From Roridomyces roridus (Eukaryota > Basidiomycota > Agaricomycetes > Agaricales > Mycenaceae), in assembly GCA_029378245.1 (NCBI GenBank), contig JARKIF010000041.1, positions 310,001 to 374,000 on the forward strand: 64,000 nt of DNA, in the 5' to 3' direction. Shown here piece after piece: positions 53,790 through 64,000 of this stretch. Position 1 is the stretch's first letter; each line of letters begins with the position of its first letter. The position numbers and the translations under genes are program-made. The notes under the pieces are model-generated. The model was given only the letters and a program-made list of their open reading frames with translations. It did not search any database and had not been told where the DNA came from.

Positions 53790-55897
53790 CTAATGTATCT
53801 CCACAAGGTTCGATGCCCCCTCCAGCAGGCAATCAATCTCGCCCATGAGATCCGCCTCCCCCAATTCGCCTCTCCGCAGCTTCTGTGACAGCTCTATCAA
53901 CCCAGCATAAATATCCGTCTCATCCGTTCTCAACGGGACAACCCAAGTCCGCGTCGGCCTCCTACCCTCCACGGTAAAGACCCCATGCATCTGATTAACG
54001 CGCATTGCATGTAGCTGATACCGCCCACCTGAACCCGACGCACGCTGGGTGACGTCCAACCACTCGGGGTTCTCCGTACAAGCCACGATTTGTTGCAAAT
54101 CCGCTCGAGCCTCGGCATCAGAGGCGTCTATGGGGTGAACTTCGATGCTCGGGTGAGCGGGATCGCAGTAATTGAAGAATGTGAACAGAGCATCCGGGAG
54201 GTGCTTGGCCTGGTCGTATTTTGCCAACACCCTGGCTTGTTGCGCGCAAATCGAGCGTCGTTCTTTGAGATAGTTGCGGTGGAGTAGAGTACGCAGGAAG
54301 GTCCGCTCCGTGAACGTGAGTTTGGGTTCCGCTGCATCGGCGGCTGAGTGACAGGTGTCAGCACGAGTTTGAGAGCTTCATCCAACTCACATAGAAGAAG
54401 GCTTTCGTGTGATGGACAAAAATTCTTGTGATCATGTCTCCAGTCCTTCTTCTGACACTCGACAGAACAGTAATAGAAAACTCGGCAACCTGAACATCGT
54501 TTGAAGCACGATGACTCTTGTATGATACCACACTGTTGAACGACTCAGTAATGTACGAAAAACAATCAACGACTTGCCTCCTGGTTGTCGCACGCTTTCT
54601 GGGCTTTAAACCCCGGTGATTGGTACTCCGCCAAAGCTTCAATACGCTCGTCGGCCAAAGCAAATAAGTTCTTCCAGTCCGAATAGAGCCCAGTGCGTTT
54701 GAAATCGTCGCCAGAGATCAAGTCCTGGACCTCCGTGAGGGCATCCCCATACGCCACCACGACATGAAAATACACCAGCGCCGCCGGAATAAGCATGGTC
54801 AGGAAATACCGAACATTGTCTCGGATTACCCACTTGCGTGCCTCGTACCGGAGCGTAATCATGACCAGAGCCTGTAAAAGCCCGCTTGCAAACAACTCGG
54901 GACGCAGCATCGTTGGGGATGTGAACGCCATGCAGGCGATGAGCTTCAGACATTGGTGTATCACAAAGTCTGTTTCCGGCTCGTCGAAATCGCAAAGGAG
55001 GATGAGGAAGGGGACCAGCTCCTCGGCGCACCCGCCCGCGTATAAAGCGATCCCGAATGGGCCCAGGGGTCGCGCCACACCCAAGCCGAGATCGTTGGGG
55101 ATTTTATCCGCGATGGCAATGAACATGACGAGTCGGTACATGTTGTCAAGCGGGTCTTGTGCGTGGAAGGGTTGCTTGATGAGTGTGCGGATGTAATCCA
55201 TGACGAGTGCAGCGAGATGATCGAGTGACCCTGCGGAGTCAATCAGCTCTTCCAAGCGTTCCGGGTACAAGTCAATGGCAGAGTCGGCAAGTAGTCTGAC
55301 GAGCTCATTGAGCCAAGCATGCGCTGGGTCGTCCACTCCGCCGAGACATTTCCAGGCCTCGAGGATGCAGTGCCAAAATCCCGGCGCCGCAGACATGAGT
55401 TCATACGTCGCCGGGTGATTGACCGCATCATGTCTGACGGGAGGGACATTCCGCCGGCGCCAAGATGTCCCGGTGGATGTGCACAAAATCTACCCACGCC
55501 CAGACGCGTGGCCATATTGCTCCACCAATCGCGCCGGTTGGTCCCAGGCGGAATATGCCTTTCAATCCAAGAAAGGCAGACATCACGTCGTCTTGGGCCT
55601 GCGCATCCGTCAAAAAGAATTCGAGCACCTCTGGACGAGGAATGCGAGCGGGGTCGAGAATGGCGAAGAACACGGGCAGAAATGCCCTCGACTGAGAGTC
55701 AGAGAGTGTAGGCGTGCCCATGAGGTCCCATATGTGCTGCACCTGTTCCAAGGTCCGGTTTTCTGACGCTGCGAGGGACGCGATCCGCTTCACGTCAAGT
55801 GAGAGATTTGATTACCCAAGGAAAGGACTCTTACTCGGATGGATATGGGGAGGCGATCAAGATTCCGCAGTCCCAGATCGCGGTGCACGGATTGCAT
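53790..55897 (-). pseudogene. MYND-finger protein copy with frameshift (MYND 3)
   Basis: Exons 55897..55835, 55787..54578, 54532..54391, 54343..53790. Exon 2 is 1210 nt, one more than a multiple of three, and the frame changes near 55430 between HRDILAPAECPSRQ and NHPATYELMSAAPGF; about 16 residues present in MYND 1 and 2 are also missing there, so a small deletion is likely. The MYND finger is otherwise complete (CDNQE|CGI...RCSGCRVFYYCSVECQKKDW...HKNFC). Intron 2 uses a GC donor (GCAAGT). The C-terminal domain is open and ends at 53790. The most divergent of the three copies. Confidence 0.8.
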
Positions 55898-56355
55898 TTT
55901 GAAATTTTGAATGAAGTTGCTTGGATGGAAGGGATGAAGGGCAAGTATGAGTGGTCCACGTGCCAGCACCGAGTGGTGAATTGAAGAGTTCTGATGGAAA
56001 ACCAACGGTCTTCTGTCGACGAGCCGAGGCACCGCCACCACGCACTTCTCGTCTTCGAATCTAAGTATCTCAAATTCAATTGTTTTGCTTGTCTACCAGT
56101 GAGTGATGATTCCGTTTGAATTCTCTGGAGAAAGGACGTCGTGGCGGAAGGCAAAATTACGGGCCAAAGACTGTTCCAACCATACGTGTTGTCTGGATTC
56201 GAACCAGGGTATATGTCCTTCACTAGTCAAGCAGCAGTGGGAGTAATACCAATGTATGTCCATCAGCAAGTATCAACGAAACAGGCACTGTATAGTAATA
56301 GTATCACATAGCTCGTATGGGTTACTATGCATATAACGCGCTGGGCAATTTGTCC
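55898..56355. other. No gene; isolated T-arm-like box
   Basis: A minus-strand T-arm-like box at 56193 (CTGGATTCGAACCAGGG), no cloverleaf. Otherwise nothing. Confidence 0.45.
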
Positions 56356-57460
56356 TCACACCTCTGTAATAAATCCTCCGTCAACAGGTGCCTCTTTCTG
56401 GTGAGGGAACTTGAAACTTTTCAGTGCGTGCTCATCCTCAGCCAAGGGCACGCAGAGTTTGGCTGACCGTCCGATGGACGAGCCGAGTATAACGGGCATA
56501 GAGTCAGGGTCATTGATTCCAACGCTGCGTGTTGCCTTGATGTGTCCTCTGGCTCGGGCTGTCCTAACTTCTGACAACGTTTTGGATGCCGCCTTTCTCC
56601 GACGTCCCTTCGTTTCCTCGTCAATTTTGATACACACGGGAGCGATGACAAAAAGTCGCTCGGGAGATGGTGCCGAAACGAGAAGAGTCGGCGGTGGGTT
56701 GGATGAACCGGGAGGGTACCGGTGCTGCAGTGGAATGAATCTCATCACACTGCTTGAAAGTATTGAAGAGCTGCTCAATGGCTTTCCAATGGTATTTCTG
56801 GGCGTCGCGTTCGAGCTTCTCCCGTTCATGGTGGCCATAATGCCTCAGTCCAGCCAAGTACATCAGTCGAACTCGTCCCTTCTCGTCCACCGCGATGATC
56901 CTGGCATTAACGTTTCTGTGGACCATAAAGGCTCTCTCCAAGAGTGCGAATGCTGCAACGACAGCGGTATGATCAGTCTATGAAGATATCAGAGATGTAA
57001 CAAAGCTCTTAGGAATGTTTACCGCTCGAACGGGTCGAGACAACTGAGAAGACTCTGTCATGGTCCCAATGAGTTTTTCACCTCTGAAAACGTGGGCGAT
57101 GAGGGCGTAGGCGACATCCATGCCTCGTAACGCCTTCAAAGCCATCGTTTCACGGTGAACCCAGTAAAGTTCTAGATCTGCGGTACATAACTTCAGAACC
57201 ATGTTGAATGACGTGTAAGGAGAAGCCCTCGCACCATTGAATCCAATATGAATATCAACATCCTGTCCACGCCAAATTCCGTTCGCATTGCCGCATTCCA
57301 TGTTTTGCACGTCGATTTCTGAGATATCGACCCGGTGCGCCCACAGAAAATCACAGGGGATGTCATACAATTTCCGCGGTTTGTGGATGATGCGTGGTCC
57401 AGAGGGCGTGCTGACCAAGTATGCCCAGCCATCTTCGTGATTGAAATCCAGGGTATCCAT
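56356..57460 (-). pseudogene. Kinase-like domain protein with missing catalytic residues and a frameshift
   Basis: Exons 57460..57023 and 56977..56356. Exon 2 is 622 nt, one nt out of frame; the frame moves near 56740, after EQLFNTFKQ, to the one that carries ERLFVIAPVCIKIDEETKGR and ends GGFITEV. The block FMVHRNVNARIIAVDEKGRVRLMYLAG aligns with a kinase catalytic loop and DFG region, with N for the HRD aspartate and YLA for DFG, so it is at best a pseudokinase. The start block DTLDFNHEDGWAYLV is well formed. I know no family name. The frameshift could be an assembly error. Confidence 0.55.
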
Positions 57461-57483
57461 GCAGGAGTGCTAGACTAGGCGGA

Positions 57484-58259
57484 TCAATGAGGCAGCGTAA
57501 AACACCATGTGGTACGCACAATATCTTCCCTACAACGGCACTGCCATGCCGTGTACTGCTCGTCTCCAAGCCTAGCATCCGGGGCGTATCTTCCAATGGG
57601 CTGAACGACTAGCAGTCTCCGGTATGCCCAGCTCCAAAACAACAAGAGGTGGCCGCGGTTGTCCACGATTCGAATTCGGCAAAAGAATTTGTCGGAATTC
57701 CAGAACCCTCTGTGTGCAATAACGTGCGGCATTTGTTACTGGATCGTCGACGGTCAAGATTCAAGGAAGAGGTTCGCCGTTGTGGGTCCATGCTGCAGTT
57801 CCGAGTCCCGACTCACGAGTCACCAATCCGTGGACTGTGATGGCATCTCTCAGACACTTGCGTACTTTACTCACTGTCAGACCTGTGTTCGGCTGATGAA
57901 GACCTTGATCCGGTGGCAGGGAAACTGGGCCGGAGCCTCGGAAGTGTGACACCACTGAACGAGGATGGAGTGAAGACTGGGTATAAATGGCACCTCACTG
58001 TGTTGGCATGCGCTTCAAAGTGGCGCTCGTTGAGCAAAGAGACTGCTGAAAATTTCAACCAATATTCGTTGCCTACGGGCCACATCACTTTTTGTGGACC
58101 CAGAGGAGATTTAACGAACACCTGTGCACGCGTTGGACTGGGTCCACGCGAAAGCTCATTCACATATGTAGCATACGAGGCCCGAGACGTGGAAGTCGAC
58201 GTCTTCGGAACGTGCTCCAGAAAAGGACTCATTGTGGATATGCGAGTCTCGGAAGTCAC
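57484..58259 (-). pseudogene. Degenerate hypothetical gene upstream of the kinase-like gene
   Basis: Readable minus-strand pieces occur in different frames: SPFLEHVPKTSTSTS and VMWPVGNEYWLKFSAVSLLN (58259-57990), VDDPVTNAARYCTQRVLEF (near 57740) and FFCRIRIVDNRGHLLLFWSW (57690-57620), ending CFTLPH-stop at 57484. At least one 1-nt frame change lies near 57685. It ends 24 bp before the start of the kinase-like frame and may be the 5' part of the same ancestral gene. Plus-strand frames over the same bases are considered shadows, but the strand choice is inferred. Confidence 0.4.
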
Positions 58260-58344
58260 TGTACACTATGTAAGAAACTGGTTGAGTAGCGCAATACATT
58301 TCAAGAAATACAAAAGTTACAGAGATCAAACATCAAACACGAAT

Positions 58345-59759
58345 TCAAAGCGCGTCTTGAACTCTTATCCAGCGCTTTCGTGAGGCCATCAACTGCGTAT
58401 CTTGGCTCGCCTCCCTTTCATCCAGACACGCTGTATGTATGTGTCGCAAAAACGGGAATATCGTCCGCAAGAACTCAGCAACGCGCTGAGGCTTGGGGCT
58501 CACCGGCGAGTACGCGACATGTAACTGCTCCAGGGAGAACTGCTCCGTCCGATTCGTCTTCCTCCTCAACATAGACGTTCTGACTTTGAGTTTCGGGACA
58601 ACGGTGGCGTCGAAGAGGATGGTGAGAACTTCGAGCTCCGGACAGCTTTCAGCGAACGCAGCGACGCCCTCGAGGGTTAGGCGCGGGGTGATGCGGGGGC
58701 TGGTGTCGGAGTGGAAGTGAAGTTCTTGGAGAAAAGGCCACGAGCGGGCGAGCTCCGCCGCTCCGGCGTCGTCCAAATCGACGCAAGGGCTATGGTCGAG
58801 CGAAACGAACACAAGGTTCTGGAACGCAAACAGCGGTCTGAGCTCCTCGACGGAGACCAGATAATGGGATACATGCTGGGCATGCGCCTTCACACGGGGC
58901 TTTCCGATGGAGATCTCGTGTAGGTTTTCGGGCCTGCAGTGGAGTTTTTTGACGGCAACCGCAGAACACGGAGACTGGCAAAACGGGCAATGTGAGCGAA
59001 GGCCGCGACAGCCAGTTCATTGACAACGAGTGTTTCTAGGTCCGGCTGTGCGCAAATGAAGCGCGAAACCTCGGCGACATGGCCGCACCCATGGATCTCG
59101 ACATGCTTCAACGCACGGAAAGTGGTCATCAGCTTCGGGAGGAGGCGCTGGTCGGTGAAGCAGGACGTTTTCAGTCTGAGCCTAGTAATTTCTGGGGACA
59201 GGAACAGACGGGCGCAACGACCGAGTGTCTGGGCATTGGGATACCAGTCAAGGCTCTCAAGCCTAGGGAAGATGAATCCGCCCGGAAAACTTGTGGCGAG
59301 GACGTCGTAAACGTTGGAAGTGGGGAGGTAAATGCGTGTATCTTTGAAGGACCTCACACGGCGGGAATAGAATAAGAAGCGGGTCCAATCGTCGGCGGTT
59401 GCAGCTCGTTTGGATATCTAAAATCGAATCAGTATACTCGACGCACCGGGGAGCGCGAACCTGACAATCTCGAGCGACCCAGGCTCATACTCATTGTGGA
59501 TGTGCGTCGTCTCAATTATATCCCATAAATCCTCCGGAATGGTCCTCAAGAGATGAATCAAAGTGCCTTGGTGGCTCCAAAGAGCGTCGAGGGCAGGGCC
59601 GAAGAAGGATGTGCAGGTGCGGGCTAATCGAGCTAGATCCTCGCAACGAGACGGGTAGTCGATAACAGGAAGCACTGAGTGCCAACGTTCAGGTCCGTCG
59701 GCGGCGATTTCACCACAGATGAGGTCCACCACCTCGTGTATTTGGAGAGCAACATGCAT
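58345..59759 (-). pseudogene. LRR/F-box-like gene with internal deletion (second copy)
   Basis: Exon 1 59759..59466 (98 codons) and exon 2 from 59417. Compared with the intact gene at 48323-49938, about 200 bp (66 residues) is missing between LPSKN and the region before HYLVSVEELRPLFAF, and the joint is out of frame, giving a stop soon after (SESPV-stop near 58915). The downstream frame (58893..58345) is open and closely related to the intact copy. It is divergent from MYND 2, with 291 bp between the starts. Confidence 0.85.
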
Positions 59760-60050
59760 CGCGCAGCGGTGCTCAAGAGCGGGATATTCAGACCTGCACA
59801 AGTGTTTGATGGCGCGCGTCGCGTCGCGGGGTCGACGGGAGGTTTGGCTTAGCAGCAGGTGAGGGGAAGAGAGAAAAAAGCCAGTCACGCCATCACGTGT
59901 GACAGACTCGGCTTGTCACCGGTGCGCGGATCAACGGTCTGCGATCACAAACCAAACAGGAGCCAAAGCCACGTCCTTCTTCTTCTTCCCGTCTCTCCAC
60001 AATCTTCCAGCTTCCAGCCTGTTTCCGGAGAAATTCATCCCGATCTACAC
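59760..60050. promoter_or_regulatory. Divergent intergenic region, LRR-like copy 2 / MYND 2
   Basis: 291 bp shared between divergent starts. The MYND side (AAACCAAACAGGAGCCAAAG, CCACGTC) is similar to the leader of MYND 1 at 38480-38515. No TATA box recognised. Confidence 0.5.
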
Positions 60051-62143
60051 ATGAGCAGTATTGCTCGCCTTCCCGACTCCATCCAGGTAAGGCCGGGCAG
60101 CCTGGAACGTCCTCTAAGTTGCTCTAACTCTTGTAAAGGGTATCGCCTCCAGGGCAGCGGCTCCCTCTAGAACAAGAGATGATGTCTCACTTGCAAGGAG
60201 GTTCAGCAATGCTCGCCGCTTGTCTGCATCTCAACGGCTGGGCCTTCTCCCAGTCTTCTTCGCCAACCTCGACGTGGAAAAGATTCCGACTTCGCAGCAG
60301 CTCGAGGACTTGGGTCACAGTCCCACCATTTTAGAGGACATATCCTGTGCTGTCATCTCTCTGGATGCTGTATTTCATCTGGATTCCACAGGAGATGTCG
60401 GCACATCCTTGTGGCCTCGCGTTTGGGGATGGTTCGAGTTCCTGGAGATGCACCGCGACCATCTTCCCGGCATCTCGCTCGACCCCGAAACGTCCTCTTA
60501 TTTCGATTTCATGTGCTTCATTGGCTGCTTCCGCAGTCACCCGGCGACCTACGACCTCTTATCGACAACACCACACTTTTGGACCCACATTGTCAAAGCC
60601 TGGTCGCTGCTACCTCAGATGGACGACGCGGGTCAGCGAACAATGATGCTTTCTACCTTGGGAGAGTTCCTCTCCACCTCCAATGCACGCCCTGATTCCG
60701 AACTATTGGCGGAGATGGTTGAGGCGGCAGGCTCCATGAACGATCTCGCCGGTCTTGTTCTGAATTTTGTGCGCACTACCATCACCAAACCGCTCTTCGA
60801 CCCCGCCTATCCCGTTGTCTACCTAAACAATATCTTGGTTTTTGTTGTGAGGGCTGGTGCATGCCCGGACAACGAGTTCGATTTGATCATCTCGCCGCGT
60901 CGGCGGCTGACGACCGCGCTCTACGGGCTCGACTTCGAGAAGGAGTTAGTGAGCGCCATCCTGTTCCTCTGCGATCGCTCAGATGTGCATACTTTGACGG
61001 TCATTGGAACATGTATAATGCTGCTCAGGCACTGCGTGGTCGTTTGGACGCCGGCGAATATGTGGCTGGATGTATGGCTGCAGCAAGGCCTCTTCCGCGC
61101 TCTCATCTCGATCACTCACCGGGCGGGCATCGGTTATGAGGCAGAAGGAAAGCTCCGCGAGCGCCTACGGCCTTTCATGCGCGAAATTTCGGCTGGGTTG
61201 GTCTACTACTTCCCGACAGTCGCTTTCAAGAAAGCCTTCAAAGAAGCGCGAGGCTTGATTTCCGAGGATACTTTCAAAGACCATCCGCTCTCCGCAGAGT
61301 GGAAGCACTTTCTCGCATCTGGGCGTGATCTCCTCGACGCTCTCGACGAATTCAATTCACCAACGTTCCGCACGTCTAAGGCTTGTGATAACCTACAGGT
61401 CGGACACTTGCTTGTTATTGAATTGATTTGACTTGTTTTTGTAGTGTGGCAGCATCGACGAGGCAACTGCTATGGCTGGGCGCTGCTCTGGATGTCACGC
61501 GTTCTACTACTGCTCCCGAGAATGCCAGAAGACTGACTGGAAAGCGGGGCATCGAAACTTTTGCGCGTCTCATAAAAGTCTCATTCTAGGTAAACCGGGG
61601 TACTGCGGGCGTTGCGGGATCCAGCTAACATGAACCTCAGCCGAACGTGACGAGCCGAACCTGTTTTTCAAGGAGCGTTCATTTATTCGCTCGCTGCTTC
61701 ACCACAAGTATCTCAAAGAACGACGCGCGATCTGTTTCAAACAGATCCAGGTCCTCGCCGCGCAGCCCGCAGACTTGGAAACGCCGCCACTTCTCTTCAC
61801 TCTCTTCGACTTTTGTGAACTCCCACCTGCGATCCAGGTCCACGCAGCAGGAGACCTTCCGAAGCACATCGCAGGTCTCGTTGGCACCGACAGTGCGGAG
61901 TGGATCGACATTGTTGAGCGCGCGGAGCGAGATGGTGGGTACACGCAGTTGCATGGGCTGTGCATGACGGACGGCGAGGGGCCGCGTGTTTGGGTAATTC
62001 CGTTGCGGACGGACATTCCACTCATTTACGAGGGTTTGAGGACGCTGGCAGAGCGCGTGCGCTTGGGAGAGTTGACCAATGAGGGTGAGATCATGCGTGA
62101 AATTGACGGCGTGCTGGATGTGGAGGTAACGGAGATTCATTAG
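60051..62143 (+). CDS. MYND-finger protein 2
   Basis: Exons 60051..60086, 60139..61398, 61445..61589, 61641..62143; 647 residues, exon phases identical to MYND 1. The start SSIARLPDSIQ is followed by GIASRAA, a helical region (LLPVFFANLDVEKIPTSQQL, WPRVWGWFEFLEMHRDHL, HPATYDLLSTTPHFW), the MYND finger ACDNLQ|CGS...RCSGCHAFYYCSRECQ...AGHRNFC, and a C-terminal domain ending EVTEIH-stop. It is intact and very similar to MYND 1, so the duplication is fairly recent. Partners and role unknown. Confidence 0.88.
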
Positions 62144-62974
62144 TTTGCTCTGGCATGTATATGATTCGTCGCTTGGACCCGAGCCTTGGTGTCAGCTGCT
62201 TCGGCACCTCCAGGAAAAGAGGATGAGCTTCGTTCCACGTCCTTACATAATACCTATGCTTAACTTATGCGACCAAAGCCAAAGTTGAAACTTGGTTGAA
62301 ACGGTTTCCCGCTCCGCTGATCCGTTGCCGCCGCACACGTGACCCCATGCGCCTTGTCTTTCACCACCACCTCGTCGGATTTCGTTCCTCGCGGTGGTTG
62401 CTTCTATCATCGGTCTCTCTTCTGCACCGGCCGGACTCTTCCTTCTGGAATCTGAAAGTTCTGACTGCCATTCCAACTCTTGCGGCGTGCCACGACGATT
62501 CGATTTGTCCAGGATGAAAAAGCTTGAAGTTGTACAGACACACCGCTGTCTCGGACGTCCATCAACTTTAGAATGCGGCGATCGCTACGCTGTTAAATTC
62601 GGATTAACCGGCCGTATCTCAGTCAAGGATCATATTCAAGAAAGAGCTTCAAATCTTCCTCCTCCCTGCTATCCTCATGGGTGCCAGTGGTGTGAGGTGG
62701 CCATCTACTGGTCTCGGATTTGCAGCCTCGGCTTCGAATGTAGAGTCTCTGCTAGTCACTGCTAGTCACCCCACCTCGGATCCGGCCGTGCAGCTCTAAA
62801 CCCCCTGGCGGATACAATCGGCGACAACTGCAATGAAGATAGGCCCCGCGCGACGGACCGTCACTCAAACTCTTGTTCTTTTGACTTGGCACATTGAATA
62901 TCAGCAGGCCAGCTCTCACTCTCACTCGGCAACTCCCAGTTAGTCCAGCGACGACAATTCGGCGTATTGACAGC
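62144..62974. other. No gene recognised
   Basis: Intergenic; short frames only. Confidence 0.5.
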
Positions 62975-62980
62975 TATATA
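62975..62980 (+). promoter_or_regulatory. TATA box of the carboxylesterase gene
   Basis: TATATA 57 bp upstream of the ATG at 63032, followed by a CT-rich leader. Confidence 0.5.
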
Positions 62981-63031
62981 GCCAAGCCCGTCAAAGTCGT
63001 CGAGTATCCCCTAGTATCCCTCTCTTCCTCG

Positions 63032-64000
63032 ATGACTCTTCGAACGCATTTCTTGGGAATTGTCTTGGCCGTGTCATACATTCTCCCGGCACGGACTGCC
63101 CCTCTCTCCACCGTGACCCTCGATTGCAAGTCACTCCACCTCGTAAACCGCTCATCCGTTGACTTTATTCGCAGATGGCACCTTCACGGGTCTGACTAGT
63201 CCCTCCAACGGCCTCATCTACTTCCGAGGCATTCCTTTCGCCGACCCACCTGTCGGACAGTTGCGGTGGCAGCCACCGAATTCACCTCCGACTCAGGACC
63301 TGGGGGACGTGACCACGACGGATGTAGGTTCCATCTGCTACACCCGTTTACCCATCTTGACGATGCATGCAGTTTGGACCGGCCTGCATTGATACGACGC
63401 AGACGAATGAGGGGGCTACGACTGACGAGGATTGTCTTTATGGCAATGTAAGTAAATTCAAGACGTTGCTCGCTTATCTTGATATGGCACAGGTCTACCT
63501 CCCGATAGACACTACGGCCGACGCGGAGCTTCCCGTCCTCGTCTACTTCTATGTTATGTATTCACATTCGTGGAACGGTATATGATCTTGAACCTACCTT
63601 ATAGGCGGAGGATTTGAAAGCGGTCGGACGAACAAGTATCCGCCTGAAGATCTTGTCTTGGCCTCAACCAGCCCTTTCATTATGGCCACGTTCGGGTATC
63701 GCTTGGGGCAGTTCGGGTTCCTCGGTATGTAGCTTATCGCTTTCTTTTTCGGTGCCGTTGATCACTGAACGCACAGCTGGAACTGCCGTTCACGACAACG
63801 GTGTGCTGAACGCCGGTCTCCTTGATCAACAGGCTGCTCTCCAGTGGGTTCAGAAGTACATAGCCAACTTTGGTGGAAATCCCGGTGCTGTGACTATTTG
63901 GGGTTCTTGAGATCGTATTGCCTATCCACCTTGATGCTAACTTTCTTGTTCTGGCAGGCCAATCCGCAGGCGCGGCTTCTGTCGTGTACCACGTCAGTGC
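63032..64000 (+). CDS. Secreted type-B carboxylesterase/lipase, 3' end beyond window
   Basis: Exons 63032..63125, 63175..63323, 63373..63447, 63493..63552/3, 63605..63724, 63777..63902, 63958 to edge. Signal peptide ([21 protein letters not shown]), then the family blocks [52 protein letters not shown] and the nucleophile elbow GQSAGAAS with its serine near 63963. Intron 1 has a GC donor (GCAAGT). At the end of exon 4 the required phase-1 splice would need donor TT instead of GT (TAT-G|TTATGT), so either the site is mutated or my junction is wrong. Hydrolyses ester bonds of extracellular lipids or esters, by family. Confidence 0.8.

Noticed and set aside
57913..58383. 156-residue plus-strand frame
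   Set aside because: Overlaps minus-strand pieces that read more like a protein core; kept only as an alternative because neither strand is decisive.

Overview
The window looks like an accessory, repeat-rich stretch of a mushroom-forming basidiomycete (Agaricomycetes) nuclear genome. The reasons are spliceosomal genes with many 45-60 nt introns, and the protein families present: a DUF6535-type membrane protein, F-box proteins with propeller-like or LRR-like bodies, MYND-finger proteins with a C-X4-C first pair, an NLR-like NB-ARC protein, and a two-finger GATA factor with a DUF1752-like N-terminus. A Mycena-like relative is plausible from family content, but this is inference. I see no rRNA, no CRISPR and no convincing functional tRNA.

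Layout. 1-3 kb: a partial DUF6535 gene (-) and a decayed F-box copy (-). 4-10.5 kb: a small secreted double-psi-barrel protein, a hypothetical gene, a possible START-like protein, and a secreted protein split by a 616-bp hAT-type MITE. 10.8-15 kb: an F-box gene (-) split by a 1.58-kb solo-LTR-like insertion that itself carries a 150-bp TA-flanked MITE, divergent from a decayed LRR-like gene. 15-20 kb and 28-32.4 kb: two mirror-image arms made of the same repeat families (R2, R1 and an array of tRNA-like T-arm boxes). Between the arms lie a DNA-transposon-like element (20.4-21.8 kb) and the intact GATA factor gene (24.2-27.4 kb).

32.5-36.2 kb: two tandem intact F-box genes. 36.9-40.7 kb: an LRR/F-box-body gene and a MYND gene. 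42.1-44.6 kb: an NLR-like gene with a repetitive Ser/Thr tail. 45.8-53.3 kb: an intact F-box gene, an LRR-like gene and a frameshifted F-box gene; the last two were once divergent neighbours and are now split by a tandem insertion. 53.8-62.1 kb: a frameshifted MYND copy, two degenerate minus-strand genes, an LRR-like pseudogene and a second intact MYND gene. 63-64 kb: the 5' part of a secreted type-B carboxylesterase.

The dominant theme is local birth and death of three paralogous families: F-box/propeller (six copies, three intact), MYND (three copies, two intact) and LRR-like (three copies, one intact). Shared upstream and bidirectional promoter sequences were duplicated with the genes, and several lesions can be assigned to one specific insertion, deletion or indel. 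F-box and MYND proteins are plausible ubiquitin-ligase adaptors and the NLR-like protein a plausible immune-type receptor, but no pathway link among them can be shown from sequence. Exon coordinates were worked out by hand from splice signals, reading-frame phase and comparison among paralogues inside the window.
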